DNA from: Bolinopsis microptera | Taxonomy: Eukaryota; Ctenophora; Tentaculata; Lobata; Bolinopsidae | Reading direction: 5' to 3' | Length of the DNA stretch: 64,000 bases | NCBI RefSeq assembly: GCF_026151205.1 | Contig: NC_087081.1 | Coordinates: 1,725,886 to 1,789,885, forward strand | Part shown: one piece after another, positions 1 to 10,569 of the stretch | Numbering within the stretch: the first letter of the stretch is position 1 | Layout of the letters: every line of letters starts with the position of its first letter | The notes under the pieces: model-generated | The model's input: only the letters and a program-made list of their open reading frames with translations | Databases searched by the model: none | What the model was told of the DNA's origin: nothing | Translations under genes and position numbers: made by a program

Positions 1-444
1 CCGCCACTTGCGGAGACGTTCTTAATGGGGCCCTTGCTGTGGGCCCCTTTTTAAGGGAGCGTTCTGTACGCGAACATGGGGATTTCAGTGCGATTGCTTC
101 GAATCTTCCTTAATCTTATTGCTCGATATAAATAAGTTGATACTAGTCGATTATGATTTCACCTGCAGACCGGTTTTATGTAAAGTTGTAACAATCGTCC
201 CCAATCTGTAATATCCTTGTATCCATGGCCTACATGAACCCTCTCCTGTTCCATGGTAACTGTAACTATAGTGTACAGTAAACCGTCTCCCGCAGACTAG
301 CGATCCTTTGGTACCCGGTCTCCTAAGCCTGCTGTCCCTCCCTCCCCTGAGTGTTTTTGTTCCCCAACTCACCACCAGCAGTAAGGCTAACAACTTGGCG
401 GTCTCTCAGAAAACTTTACTGAATCCTGGCATCCTGTTCGCTGC
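1..444. other. Non-coding stretch, no gene seen
   Basis: No supportable gene. Short ORFs here have no recognisable domains and no splice context. One X-box-like palindrome (GTTCCATGGTAAC) lies at about 248-260. Confidence 0.5.
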
Positions 445-544
445 GGGGGGGGGGGGGTGCATTGCTCAGCGTGTCAAGGTAACTTCTTAGTTGTCGAGTT
501 CAATTTCACTTTCACTTTCACTTTTCACTTTCACTTTCACTTAT

Positions 545-587
<43 letters not shown>

Positions 588-592
588 CACTG
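445..592. repeat. Poly-G run and (TTTCAC)n microsatellite
   Basis: A run of 13 G (445-457) is followed by a tract of the hexamer TTTCAC with occasional one-base slips (about 504-592). The ORF across it is low-complexity Thr/Phe and is not a gene. Confidence 0.9.
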
Positions 593-745
593 TCATTTAT
601 AAACTCATCATTCTAACTTTTACGTTCTCTTTCACTAGGATACTACAAAAACTACCACATACCAATCTTACCGCCTACGTTGAACGTGTGTTTGAGAATC
701 TGTAGTTTTGGGCTGGGACCGCTCCATGATAAACATCCTGGGCAA

Positions 746-1366
746 GCATATGCTTATCTGCCCCATTCTTAGGTAAGTTAGTAAACATTTGCTTATCGTG
801 CCCCATTCTCAGGGTGAGTTAGTAACATTTGTTTATCTGTCCCAATCTTAAGGTGAGTTTAGTACCATTTGTTTATCTGCCCCATTCATTAGGTGAGTCT
901 ATATAACATTTTTTTGTTATATCTGCCCCATTACTTAGTGATTTAGTAACCATTTGTTTATCTGCCCCATTCTTAGTGAGTTTAAGTAACAGTTGTTTAT
1001 CTGCCCCATTCTTAGGTGAGTTAGTAACATTAGTTTATCTGCCCCATTCTTCGATGAGTTAGAACTTTTGCTTATCTGCCCCATTCTTAGGTGGTTAGTC
1101 ACAATTGTTTATCTGCCCCATTCTTAGGTAGTTAGTATAACAATTAGCTTATCTGCCCCATTCTTAGGTGCGTTAGTAACATTGTATTATGCTGCCCCAT
1201 TCTTTGGTGGATTAGTAACAGTTGTTTATCTGAGCCCCATTCTTGGGGAGTTAGTAACATTTGTTTATCTGCCCCATTCTTATTTGAGTTAGTAACAATT
1301 GGTTATCTGCCCCATTCTTAGTAGAGTTAGTATAACTTTTGTTTATCTGCCCCAGTCTTAGGTGAG
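746..1366. repeat. 38-bp minisatellite, about 16 units
   Basis: Tandem units of about 38 bp share the core CTGCCCCATTCTTAGGTGAG followed by a TTAGTAACATTTGTTTAT-like part. Units differ by small indels and substitutions, so this is an old diverged array. There are no unique spacers, so it is not CRISPR. Confidence 0.9.
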
Positions 1367-1620
1367 TATATTGGCAGTTAGCAGTAAGAATGTAGTTAGT
1401 ACCTGACTGAGTCTGTCCTCAACCTTTAAAGCTTTAAATTGAAATAGCCTCGCATTAAAATTGTTTTTGCAAGATTCGTGATCTTAATTCTAAATTACCT
1501 GATTTTTGCGTACAGAAAAGTAGTCATTAGCATGAGTCATGTATATTTCAAAATAGAATGTATATTATATATACATACATATACTATAATGTATATTTGT
1601 ATTTCTAATCATACCTGCAG

Positions 1621-1721
1621 GTTTTCTCAATGACCTGGGACAATCCTTACAAATTCTTATTGATCTCTTCCATCTTCCTTTCCTGTTTGTCCATGTTCAT
1701 TGGACCCTATACCACTTCTCT
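1621..1721 (+). CDS. Candidate signal-peptide exon (possible alternative first coding exon of gene A)
   Basis: A strong acceptor (polypyrimidine then CTGCAG at 1615-1620) precedes an exon with ATG at 1630. It reads 30 codons and ends at a GTGAGT donor after 1721 in phase 2. The peptide has a polar start (MTWDNPYK), a hydrophobic core (FLLISSIFLSCLSMFI) and a polar end (GPYTTS), a classic signal-peptide layout. Phase 2 is exactly what the orphan SRCR exon of gene A at 12294 needs. No other downstream plus-strand exon is visible before that point. The link to gene A is inference: a LINE and about 10 kb lie between, and chance matches of this size occur. Confidence 0.35.
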
Positions 1722-1883
1722 GTGAGTATATTATTTAAATTAAATAGTTACAAGTTACCAAAGTTTAAATTTTCCAATTGTCAGACTGATCTTTTGAGCG
1801 TATGTAATACACCGTTCTAGAGGTGTTAAAACATTTGCATTACTATCTTCAGAAACATCCTGACGCAAAAACTCGGTTAAGTT

Positions 1884-2042
1884 ACAGTAACCATGGTAAA
1901 ACGGTATGTATTCTATGTAGCTATAGTTCCAGTTCCCATGGTAAATAGGTATTCCTATGAGCCCCCGCTTTTAGTATACAGTTACCATGGTAACTTGATA
2001 ATTTCTTCTATGTAGCTATCGTTATAGTTTACCATGGTTACT
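1884..2042. promoter_or_regulatory. Cluster of X-box (RFX-type) palindromes
   Basis: A perfect palindrome GTTACCATGGTAAC lies at 1981-1994 and matches the RFX X-box consensus GTNRCC-N(0-3)-RGYAAC. Weaker versions are at about 1887-1900 and 2027-2041. Whether they regulate anything is not visible; no confident gene start is adjacent. Confidence 0.4.
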
Positions 2043-2675
2043 GTGAGATTGTGTCGATTATACTTTAAGTAACCACGTGTAACACTTAGATACAAGATAT
2101 GGAACCCTTTAACTGTAGTTGGCAAATACTGATTTAGATAAAAAATATGACAACAGGTTAAGCACAATGAGCGTAACCAAAGTATTGAGTATGGAGAAGT
2201 CCGTTGTGGGCAGTTACTACTCAACTTGAACTCGGAATTTAATTAATTTTCTTAAGGCTGCTAATAGGACTCGAGGGGATGTTTTACCTAATTAAACATA
2301 AATCACCCCAGCTTTATCGAGCCGTCCAAAAGGGCAACTATTGACCACGCTCGATGGTTTTGGTATTCTTGGGGGTTCCTATGGGGTGTACCCCGGTTCT
2401 CCCTTGTTATGTTTCCGGATCTCTACAAGTCAATAAGTAGTTTATATAATGTTTTGTTAAAGTAATAAGTTTGTTTATAATAAATTAGTGTAAGGTAAAA
2501 CATTTGTTTTTCTTTTAAATTTTTGTAAATTAAACATGTTATTTATATAATGTTATAAATTGTTGGTTGTAATATCAATTTTAGGTAAGGTAAACAAAAC
2601 TGTTTTATAACGTTCATAAAGAAACAGATTAAGTCAACGTAACTGATATTTTAAATCGAATAAGGATATATAATA

Positions 2676-2855
2676 ACAACTGTAACCTAGCAACTGTACC
2701 TATCAACTGTAACCTAGCAACTGTCACCTAGCATCTTTTAACCTAGCGAACTGTAACCTAGCAACTTTAACCTAGCAACTGTAACCTAGGCACTGTAACC
2801 TACAACGGACCTAAGCACACTGTGACCTACAACTGTGACCTAGCAACTGTGACCT
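2676..2855. repeat. 14-bp minisatellite (TAGCAACTGTAACC)n
   Basis: About 12 imperfect tandem copies of a 13-14 bp unit with consensus TAGCAACTGTAACC. Later units carry GTGACC instead of GTAACC. Confidence 0.9.
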
Positions 2856-4384
2856 TTGTAATTTCAAGGCGAACCGAGAAGTCGGGTGGTGATTTGCCTC
2901 AATCGGTTCAAAACGTAATTGTTTCCCTTTAATTGCGCCTCATACCCCATTGGTAGTTTTTCTCGGAGGCAACAAGTTCTGGGATAGTAGCTAAAAGTAA
3001 CATTTTTGAGTGGGCCACCGGAATCTTAGCTTTGGTATTTATCGCAGAGGTAAACACCAAAAATTAATGAATACCTTCAATTTCTTTACTATGAGATGGT
3101 GGAAAATTGTTCAATCGGAACAAATAAGGTCACTCCTATTTGTATGATTTTTTTTATATATTTAACGCTCATTTACACCAGGTCGATGGCGTGTTTGGTT
3201 GTATTGTATGGGGAGTTCATTTGATTAAGAAAAAAACAGAAAACTTTTTCAAAGGAGAATATCCGAGACACGCCGATACTAATAAATCATTAAGTAACTA
3301 CACTTACAGTTACCCCCATGGAAACTAGTACCTTTTAGGTAGCAATACTAAGCGTTAGTTGAAGTGTTTAACGCTTTGAAAAGGGTTTTATTTAATCACA
3401 ACATTGGAATCTCTTATGAGAGTATGAAAGTATAATAATCAGTGTTATTGTTTATTAACTATTCTATTTTTTATTTTAACTTTTCCTATCCCAAAAATTG
3501 AAGTTACGAATATCAAATTAATCTATTTCACCTAGGGGTTTTGCGCATTATCGGATACAATTGTATCTTTTATCGCGATAATCCGATAACTTTTTCAAAT
3601 TATCGCGATAATATCTTTATCAGCGATAAATTTGGAACGATACTCAATACTAATAATCTCAGTAAATCTGTGTGAGTTTGGGAAATTTTCGCGAGCGTCC
3701 TTACTTTAAAAAACAGTAAGAGTTATAGACTAGTTTTTTTTCGGTATAGTGCCGACAAAAATCTGACGAAGCCAATAAGCAAATCTGAAATCTTTTAAAA
3801 ATCGGCCGGTGGAAAGTGGTTTATTTGATGGTTTAGTACCACAAATCTGACATAAAATGGCTAAATTTTTCTCCCTCCTCGCTCTCTCTCCCATTACTGC
3901 ATATTATACAGCGTTGGTACATGAATCATAATTAGGTTATTTAGAGAGAGAGTTCATATTTTCATAAAACAATATAATGCGTGTCATCGAATATTATAAT
4001 AGGCGGGTTTAATAAATTTGCATTTCAACGCGATAGTTTAACTGTTACTCCCCGGGCCGCTTTAGGCCCGGTTAACTTCAAGTACTATAGAAATAATATT
4101 TGCTGCACACTGCTTGTAAGGTTTAACACCTACCAGGACGCGCCGCCGAGTTTGGACTCGTCGACGTCCTGTATATGGAACAAATATTTTACGAGTATCA
4201 CCCCGTTTACAACTTCTGCCTACTTGAATTATGCTCCTATGCTAGAAACCTTGTTTACATCATCCTTTATATTATATGTTATTAGTGGGAACGTTCACAT
4301 AATTAACGTAATCATTTTTTGGAACAATTCTTGTACCCCCTAATCATAGGAACCTCTCCCCCCCTCAGCTGATGCTGAAAATAT
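2856..4384. other. AT-rich intergenic DNA
   Basis: No gene recognised. A 120-codon open frame at 3981-4343 begins with GTG, has no known motif and lacks splice or promoter context, so I do not call it. The stretch at 3550-3640 is rich in short TATCGCGATA-type palindromes. Confidence 0.4.
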
Positions 4385-4447
4385 AATTCATGATATTGTA
4401 AGGGGTCGTTCAGTATATGAACGACCCCTTACAAGATATCATGAATT
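4385..4447. repeat. Near-perfect hairpin, about 29-bp arms
   Basis: The left arm starts AATTCATGATAT and runs to GGGGTCGTTCA. The right arm is its reverse complement with a 2-base difference, leaving a 5-base loop. It could be a tiny MITE or a transcribed hairpin; nothing decides between these. Confidence 0.8.
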
Positions 4448-5217
4448 TAATTTAATTTCCAACATAAATTTTCGCCGCGGTACAACCACGCACGCTCAAA
4501 TTCCCTACCTGCCTACAATGTAATTGTTTTACATTTATTTGCATCCCACTGTGTGTTTGTGCATTAATTAATTGTTTAAATTAATATTAGGCGTGCAGAA
4601 CTTGAAAAATCCGCGCACATCTGAGGAGTACGGCGTCGATTTGTAAGTGGTTTGGTTGTAAATCATTTTATACATTGCACGTTTTGTTCGTGTTAACAGC
4701 AGCTTATCATGTCCGTCGTATATTATTGCAACGTACGCTTGTAGCGCGATGCGTTACAGTGCCGCGCCCGCACCTCAATGTATATTATGGTAATAAGCGC
4801 CATGATTGGCACAGAATTATTTGTCTCTGATTATGATAAATTTTGGTCCCAAAGTTGCCTTAAACTGTGAATAATGAAATTTCACCGTGTAGCACGATTA
4901 TAATAACGTCGACATGTATGGTGGGCCCTCCCTCTCCTGACGAGATGTTGGCGAAAAACTGTACATGTATCGATTACGTGATATGACCGTATAAGGAAGT
5001 TAGTCTAATTTCTCGTTATTGTTAGGGTTTCAGCATATGTTTTTGTTAAGGATTGGGTTAGGGTTAGGGTTGGGATCATATTAGAGGGTCAGGGTTTCGA
5101 AAAGTCGTTCAGAACCAGCTAGAGTCAGAGAATGGGTTAAAAAAGTCACGTGACAGTCGAGTGTAAAGTGATTAATCATCATCCGAGTAATATCGCAAGT
5201 ATATGATTTTGATACAT
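4448..5217. other. Intergenic DNA with a short TTAGGG-like tract
   Basis: No gene seen. At 5051-5074 there are about three copies of a TTAGGG-related hexamer, too few to indicate a telomere. Confidence 0.4.
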
Positions 5218-5640
5218 TGCGCTATTAAGCTAGCTATTAAGCTAGCTATTAAGCTAGCGCTGGCTACCGCTGGCTAGCGCTGGCTAGCGCTGGATAGCGA
5301 CAACTAGCGCTGGCTAGCGCTGGCCAGCGCTGGCTAGCGCTGGCTAGCGCTGGCTAACGCTGGCTAGCGCTGGATAGCGCTGGCTAACGCTGGCTAGCGC
5401 TGGATAGCGACAACTAGCGCTGGCTAGCGCTGGCCAGCGCTAGCTGACGAGTAATAGCGCAAAAATTTTGCGCTGGATATCGATGGCCAGCGCTAGTTGT
5501 CGCCATCCAGCGCTAGTTGTCGCTATCCAGCGCTGGATAACGCTGGCCAGCGCAAAATATATATGTTCGATAATTGTCGCTATCTAGCGCTAGTTGTCGC
5601 TATCTAGCGCTAGTTGTCGCCATCCAGCGCTAGTTGTCGC
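5218..5640. repeat. Palindromic satellite of CTGGCTAGCG units
   Basis: About 20 decamer units (CTGGCTAGCG and variants with ATAGCGACAA) run forward to about 5450. They then appear as reverse complements (CGCTAGTTGTCGCTATCCAG) to 5640. The centre has the palindrome AGCGCAAAAATTTTGCGCT near 5455-5475, so the array could fold into one long hairpin. Confidence 0.85.
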
Positions 5641-5664
5641 GTTTTGACTATCGCAAAAGAACCG

Positions 5665-5892
5665 AAAATTGAGAATAATCTTGTGCGAGGGTAGGGCCCC
5701 CAGATGTCGTTTTCTAATTTTAAGGAGGCTTCTCATCAGTAGCCGCACCTCCTTACTCGGTTTCTGAACTGGAATTCTATGGGCTTCCAGACGGCCAGAC
5801 CGAGTATTACCATCCCATCCTTCTAGAGTTCATCACAAGTAGCACCCACCTTGAAGATCTTTGACACCCAGACACACCCCATTGGCGAACAA
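5665..5892. repeat. Left long direct repeat flanking LINE-1
   Basis: A 228-bp segment matches 11613-11848 in the same orientation, with scattered substitutions and small indels. It lies next to the 3' poly(A) end of the minus-strand LINE (T21 on the plus strand at 5908-5928, with 15 bp between). The simplest reading is one half of a very long target-site duplication. Confidence 0.75.
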
Positions 5893-6140
5893 ACTTTGGA
5901 TATAATCTTTTTTTTTTTTTTTTTTTTTAGAGAGGCTGGGCCTGGTTGGCCCACGAGAGGATAGCATATGAATGCTTTGCCTACCTCTGGGGTATGGCAG
6001 TCCTGTGGGAGGATGCCAGTGGAATCAAGATGTGTAATCAAGGATGATGGTAAGTGTTGTGGGGTGTGTCATGGATAAACGCTTAAGTGGTGGTTGAGTG
6101 TGGAAGAGAGAGGCGAAATAAGACGGCGTTAAAATAGTCG

Positions 6141-9100
6141 CTATGTTACACCTGTCTGGTCCAACTCCTCTGGCACCACTAAGCGTTTAGTGTGGTTTGT
6201 AAAGTTGACAATGGTGGAGATGTGTTGGTTGTCGAATATGTCATTGACAGAGAGGTAGTAGTCCCGGAAATATTGACCTCTTATTTGGGCAATAGCCGGG
6301 CACTGTCCGAGAAAGTGTGAGACAGTCTCCTCTTCGTCGCCGCATTTAGGACAAGCACTTGTGTCTGATTTGCGAATGGTGTGTAGGTGTTTGTTGAGGC
6401 CACAATGTCCCGTGATGAGGTGCACTGCAGTTCTATAATTTTGTCTGTTGTTACTGAGTGTAGTGTTGAGATTTTTGATGATGTTGATGTTTTTATGTCC
6501 AAGTGTCAGTTTAGTTTGTCTGGGACCATCAGTAATCCATGATTCTTGATTAAGTTTTGTGACTTTGTCGTTGATCAGGCGTTTGATGTAGGATTGTGGA
6601 ATTGGGCAATTCAAAGTGGATTCACTGGTTGTACCATTTTTGGCCAGCTCGTCTGCTTTTTCATTACCCCACAATCCAATGTGTGCAGCTATCCATCTGA
6701 TCTCTAAGGTGTTAGTGGATCCGAGTGTATTGAGGGTGTCGTAACAGTCTCTAGTAGTCCTACTCCTCGTTGAAGGTGAGGATATGGCTTGAATAGAAGA
6801 GAGACTGTCTGACCATATGATGATATGTGTGTTTGTGTAAGTTGATAGATATTTACAAGCTTCGATGATGGCAGTGAGTTCTGTTTGATATACGGTGCAA
6901 TAATCGGGAAGCTTGAATGATCTTTCATCTAGTGTAGTGTTGTTGTTGTCTGTGGTGATAATATAACCAGCCCCGCTACCTGAGTCTGTGCGTGACCCGT
7001 CTGTGTAGCAGGTGATGGTTTCACTGGGGATGTTGTCGATGGTGTTTTGGAGTGAGCCTCTATATCCAATGTTGTCAGCTCCAGGAGTGGTGACCGTGAA
7101 GCGTCGTTCAAGCATCATGGTTGGTATAGATAGGTCTCTCTCTGTTTTGAGTGGTATGTTGAGATCTACCATGAATTGTTTGTTGATAGTGGTGTGAGTT
7201 GTGATGGTACCTTTTCTGGGGGCGATAGTTTCGAGGGTTAGGCTTCCATAGGCTTGAAGCCTGGCTGTGCCCTTTGCTGCTTCACCTCTCAGGAAAAGTA
7301 TGATATCTGGAGTGTTAGTGAGGTGGTTCAGTGCGATGAAGGGAGTACTAGGCATGGCACCAGACATCATTCTCAATGCCAATGCCTGAACTCGTTTGAA
7401 CTTCCTCGCGTTGGTGTCTGTTTGAGTTGCTCTAATCCATATACTACAGCAGTATGATAGAATAGGTCTGATGACAGCGGTGTACATCCATTTGCATGTT
7501 TTAGGGCTCATACCCCAAGTGGGGCCGACAGCTCTTCTACATTGCATAAGGGATGCCGTAGCTTTTTTGGTGGTATTGGTGATATGTTCATTGAAATTGA
7601 GCTTGCTGTCGAGGGTCACTCCTAGGAATTTGGCAGATTTGGAAAGACCTATAGTGGTGTTACCCACCACCACAGGTCTTAGTGTCCATTTCTTATTCCA
7701 GGTAAACATGACTATTTGAGTTTTGAGTGCGCTTATGGATAGATCTTTGGTTTGGCACCATTTTTCTATTGTGTTGATGGTTTTGCGTGTTCTGTTCCAG
7801 ATGATATCTAAATCATTCCCCTCCGCTAGAGAGAGCAGATCGTCTGCAAAAGCTTGCAGATAACCTGGTATGTCTCTTGCGGTGTAGGCCAGGAGATCAT
7901 CGACTACCAGGTTCCAGAGGAAAGGGGAAAGGATGCCACCTTGAGGGCACCCTCTCCGGATCCGAACCCTTGTCGACTTATCCTTATGATTTAATGTGAT
8001 GAATCTGTTAGTTACCATGTTGATAATCCATTGTGCTGTGGCCAGATCCACTTTCGTGGTCTTGATAGCGTCAGAAATAGCCTTGAAAGAGACATTATCA
8101 AAAGCTCCCTCTATATCTAGAAAGACGCCTAGGACATATCCCTTCTTAGCTATCCTGCGCTCGATGGTGTGAGTAACTTTATGAAGGGCTGCTTCGGTTG
8201 AACATCCTTTCTTAAAGCCAAATTGTCGTTTGTTGATGTCTTTAGCGATATTAAGGTCGTGTTGCATATGCCACAGTATCACCTTCTCCTGTAGTTTTAA
8301 CATCACTGGAGAAAGGGTGATAGTGCGAAATGACTTTGGTTGGTTGTAGTCAGTTTTTCCAGGCTTTGGGAGAAAGATTCCAAGGGATTCTTTCCACAAA
8401 GTTGGAATGTGTTGGGTTTCATGATTTTTTGTCATAATGGTTCTGGTGATGTCTTTGATGTGTGTCCAAGCTTTCTGTATGATGATAGGTTTGAGGGTGT
8501 CGGGTCCAGCAGCTTTCAACGGATCGAAGGATTTAAGAGCCTCCTCGATTCTGTCTGGGCTGTAGATGGTATTGAGTAAGGTGGTGGTGATTGGTAGAGG
8601 ACCAGGTGGAGGCACTGGCGGATCAGTGACACTATCCTTGAAGTGGGTTCGTGTCATGACTTCCAATGTCTCCTCTGCATTTTTGGTGAGGTCTCCGTTT
8701 GGTTTGTAAACGGCTTCTAGTGTATGTTTGTTGTCGTTACAGGATTTCAGAATCTTATTCATCCTTCCGGATTCCTTAACAGACTCTGTTTCCTGACAAA
8801 AAGTTCTCCAAGCATTACGCTGGGAGTTGGTTATAAGTCGGTTGTATTGTTTGTTGCTCTCTCTAAGAGCGAGCCACAGGGCATCAGTCTTCTTTTTGCG
8901 GGCAGTAATCAGTTTTTGTCTTATTCCCCTCTGTGCTTCCTCTACTTCTCGAGTTAGCCAGGGGGGTTTGCGGACGGAACTTGAGATGTAAGTAATGGGG
9001 CATGCCTCCTCGAAGGCTTCCTTTAGTGCAGTATTGATTATGTCTATTTTGTGATCAATTTCAGTCGTAGTGTTGATTTGTGTGTTGTTAAGGTTGGGGT

Positions 9101-10067
9101 TATTCGATAGGATCTCATCAAATCTGTCCCAGTCAGTGTTTTTGACTAGTCGGATCTGTTTGGGTTCCTTCTTTGGCCCTGTAGTTATATCGAACATAAT
9201 ATAGCGATGGTCAGAGTTGGAGTAAAGGTCACTAACATGCCAGTTACTAATGAGATCTCCTCCCAACTGGTTTGTTATTGTGAGATCGATAATTGAGTTG
9301 TGGCCTCGAGAGTTGAGGAAGGTTGGGGATGATCCTTTGTTGGCACATGACAGCCCTAGGGAGGAGAGAAAGTCAAGAAGCTCCTCTCCCCTTTTATTGC
9401 ATGCCTTGTTCCCCCAAAGGGTGTGGTGGGAATTGGTGTCCGACCCTATAATGAGCGGGATGTTGTTATCATTTGCGTATTTTGCTAGAGGTGATGTTTC
9501 TTGTGGCGGTACCGGCCCATTTATATCCATGTACGAAGCTGCCAGAATGAGTTCTGTCGAGCTGAGTTGGATTTTAATGGCCACTTGATCGGGTGTTGTG
9601 AATTGTGTAAGTTCCCAACATTTTACTGTCAGGTTTTTGTGCAGTACAATAGCGGCACGGGGTCTTTTATCCCCGACCTTGTAGTAATATTGGGTGAGAT
9701 CCTTATTGATGGGTGGTATTAGGTTTTTGTTATTAGAGTACGGTTCTGTTGCAAGAATGATTGGATTTCTCCGGCCGTGAGTGTTGATAAGGAGGGTTTT
9801 CCATGCATTGAACTTGCGTTTGAGATTAATTTGGGTGACAGAGTAAGTTTCAGACTGCTTGTTGCGTGCTGCAACAGTAGTCTTTAACTTTTTTTGGCGT
9901 CTCTTCTTTTTTGTGCTAGTTTGAGCGTCATTGAGCGGAGTGGAAGCCGTCCCTCCCCCTAGACAGGTATTATGACCTATCATTGCCGGTGGGGCGCTGA
10001 GGAGTTGGACAGGGTCGGGTAGCAGCAGCTGGCCCCCCAGAAGGTACGCATGGTCCCTTCCAGACAA
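6141..10067 (-). CDS. LINE-1 ORF2: endonuclease, reverse transcriptase, RNase H
   Basis: This 1308-codon ORF copies element RNA at a nick it makes in chromosomal DNA. The N-terminal exonuclease-endonuclease-phosphatase fold shows GSDTNSHH and the closing SDH (D286, H287). The reverse transcriptase (about 520-810) shows FLDIEGAFD, GCPQGGILSP and the catalytic AFADDLL (D742, D743). RNase H (about 1018-1145) shows the first acid in YTDGS (D1023), then YQTELTA, WSDS and AAHIGLWGNEKADELA. A Cys/His motif (CPKCGDEEETVSHFLGQC) sits near the C-terminus. RNase H after RT points to the I/R1-like side of the LINE tree. The frame opens with TTG; the first ATG is at codon 29, so the true start is uncertain. 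No internal stop or frameshift, so it may be recently active. Confidence 0.9.
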   Translation of the reverse strand: MSGRDHAYLLGGQLLLPDPVQLLSAPPAMIGHNTCLGGGTASTPLNDAQTSTKKKRRQKKLKTTVAARNKQSETYSVTQINLKRKFNAWKTLLINTHGRRNPIILATEPYSNNKNLIPPINKDLTQYYYKVGDKRPRAAIVLHKNLTVKCWELTQFTTPDQVAIKIQLSSTELILAASYMDINGPVPPQETSPLAKYANDNNIPLIIGSDTNSHHTLWGNKACNKRGEELLDFLSSLGLSCANKGSSPTFLNSRGHNSIIDLTITNQLGGDLISNWHVSDLYSNSDHRYIMFDITTGPKKEPKQIRLVKNTDWDRFDEILSNNPNLNNTQINTTTEIDHKIDIINTALKEAFEEACPITYISSSVRKPPWLTREVEEAQRGIRQKLITARKKKTDALWLALRESNKQYNRLITNSQRNAWRTFCQETESVKESGRMNKILKSCNDNKHTLEAVYKPNGDLTKNAEETLEVMTRTHFKDSVTDPPVPPPGPLPITTTLLNTIYSPDRIEEALKSFDPLKAAGPDTLKPIIIQKAWTHIKDITRTIMTKNHETQHIPTLWKESLGIFLPKPGKTDYNQPKSFRTITLSPVMLKLQEKVILWHMQHDLNIAKDINKRQFGFKKGCSTEAALHKVTHTIERRIAKKGYVLGVFLDIEGAFDNVSFKAISDAIKTTKVDLATAQWIINMVTNRFITLNHKDKSTRVRIRRGCPQGGILSPFLWNLVVDDLLAYTARDIPGYLQAFADDLLSLAEGNDLDIIWNRTRKTINTIEKWCQTKDLSISALKTQIVMFTWNKKWTLRPVVVGNTTIGLSKSAKFLGVTLDSKLNFNEHITNTTKKATASLMQCRRAVGPTWGMSPKTCKWMYTAVIRPILSYCCSIWIRATQTDTNARKFKRVQALALRMMSGAMPSTPFIALNHLTNTPDIILFLRGEAAKGTARLQAYGSLTLETIAPRKGTITTHTTINKQFMVDLNIPLKTERDLSIPTMMLERRFTVTTPGADNIGYRGSLQNTIDNIPSETITCYTDGSRTDSGSGAGYIITTDNNNTTLDERSFKLPDYCTVYQTELTAIIEACKYLSTYTNTHIIIWSDSLSSIQAISSPSTRSRTTRDCYDTLNTLGSTNTLEIRWIAAHIGLWGNEKADELAKNGTTSESTLNCPIPQSYIKRLINDKVTKLNQESWITDGPRQTKLTLGHKNINIIKNLNTTLSNNRQNYRTAVHLITGHCGLNKHLHTIRKSDTSACPKCGDEEETVSHFLGQCPAIAQIRGQYFRDYYLSVNDIFDNQHISTIVNFTNHTKRLVVPEELDQTGVT

Positions 10068-10569
10068 ACAGCCCCCGCCAGACCTTCCCTGAACATGGCT
10101 CCCACAGTCCGCTCAATAGACGTTTGTGTGTGAAATTGTGTTTGTTGTTATCTTTTGTTTGTGACCATATGTTCTCACGTGGGTGCGCGCACCCGCGCGA
10201 AGATATGATTTTTTTAGCTTTTAACACAATAATGTCGTATGTCGGTTGGACCATTGAGACTTGCCGAGAGTCAAAAGTGGTCGGTTGAAAGTAGGTTGTT
10301 GGTCTGATCGCAATGCCAACTGTCGATTCAAAGTCCCCATCCGGCCCGACTGCAAACAACTTTACTTGCTTAAGCTGGTCGTTATGGATAGTGACCGTCC
10401 CTCCAGTTGGCACCACTGTTGGCAGTAAAGGTTGGTTTTTGGTGTTGTTACAGTATATTATTTTATAGGGTTCGTGGACGGTGCACAAAGTGCATGAGTC
10501 AGACCCAAGAGTCCGTGCACATACATTTGTGTTTGCCGAAGCACACTCTATCCACGATCTATAAAGCAA
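9970..10569 (-). CDS. Possible LINE-1 ORF1 (unrecognised, overlaps ORF2 start)
   Basis: A 199-codon open frame lies upstream of ORF2 and overlaps its start by about 100 bases in another frame. It has Cys pairs (CARTLGSDSCTLC) but no clear CCHC knuckle or RRM. The part reading GGTVTIHNDQLKQVKLFAVG is encoded again at 11193-11303. It could be ORF1, a fragment of it, or a chance frame over a 5' leader. Confidence 0.35.
   Translation of the reverse strand: MLYRSWIECASANTNVCARTLGSDSCTLCTVHEPYKIIYCNNTKNQPLLPTVVPTGGTVTIHNDQLKQVKLFAVGPDGDFESTVGIAIRPTTYFQPTTFDSRQVSMVQPTYDIIVLKAKKIISSRGCAHPRENIWSQTKDNNKHNFTHKRLLSGLWEPCSGKVWRGLFVWKGPCVPSGGPAAATRPCPTPQRPTGNDRS
10309..10420. repeat. 110-bp module repeated in the LINE-1 5' region (copy 1)
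   Basis: Matches 11193-11303 directly with about ten substitutions. In both copies the minus strand keeps an open frame for the same peptide, GGTVTIH-(N/T)-DQLKQVKLFAVG. Confidence 0.8.

Noticed and set aside
746-1366. Regularly spaced repeats as a CRISPR array
   Set aside because: Units are contiguous without unique spacers and the genome is eukaryotic; it is a minisatellite.
3170-3230. Short frame reading GRWRVWLYCMGS, similar to the end of an SRCR domain
   Set aside because: Only about 20 codons between stops, with no upstream SRCR cysteines; too short to support, and it ends in a stop instead of a donor.
3981-4343. 120-codon plus-strand open frame
   Set aside because: Starts with GTG, no motif, no signal peptide, no splice context; likely chance in AT-rich DNA.
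5051-5074. TTAGGG-like repeats as a telomere
   Set aside because: Only about three imperfect copies, inside ordinary sequence.
5665-5892. Flanking repeats of LINE-1 as LTRs of an LTR retrotransposon
   Set aside because: The enclosed ORF has an apurinic-type endonuclease and a poly(A) tail, so the element is non-LTR; the repeats lie outside the tail.
7012-9722. Several plus-strand ORFs of 60-112 codons
   Set aside because: All are antisense shadows of LINE-1 ORF2.
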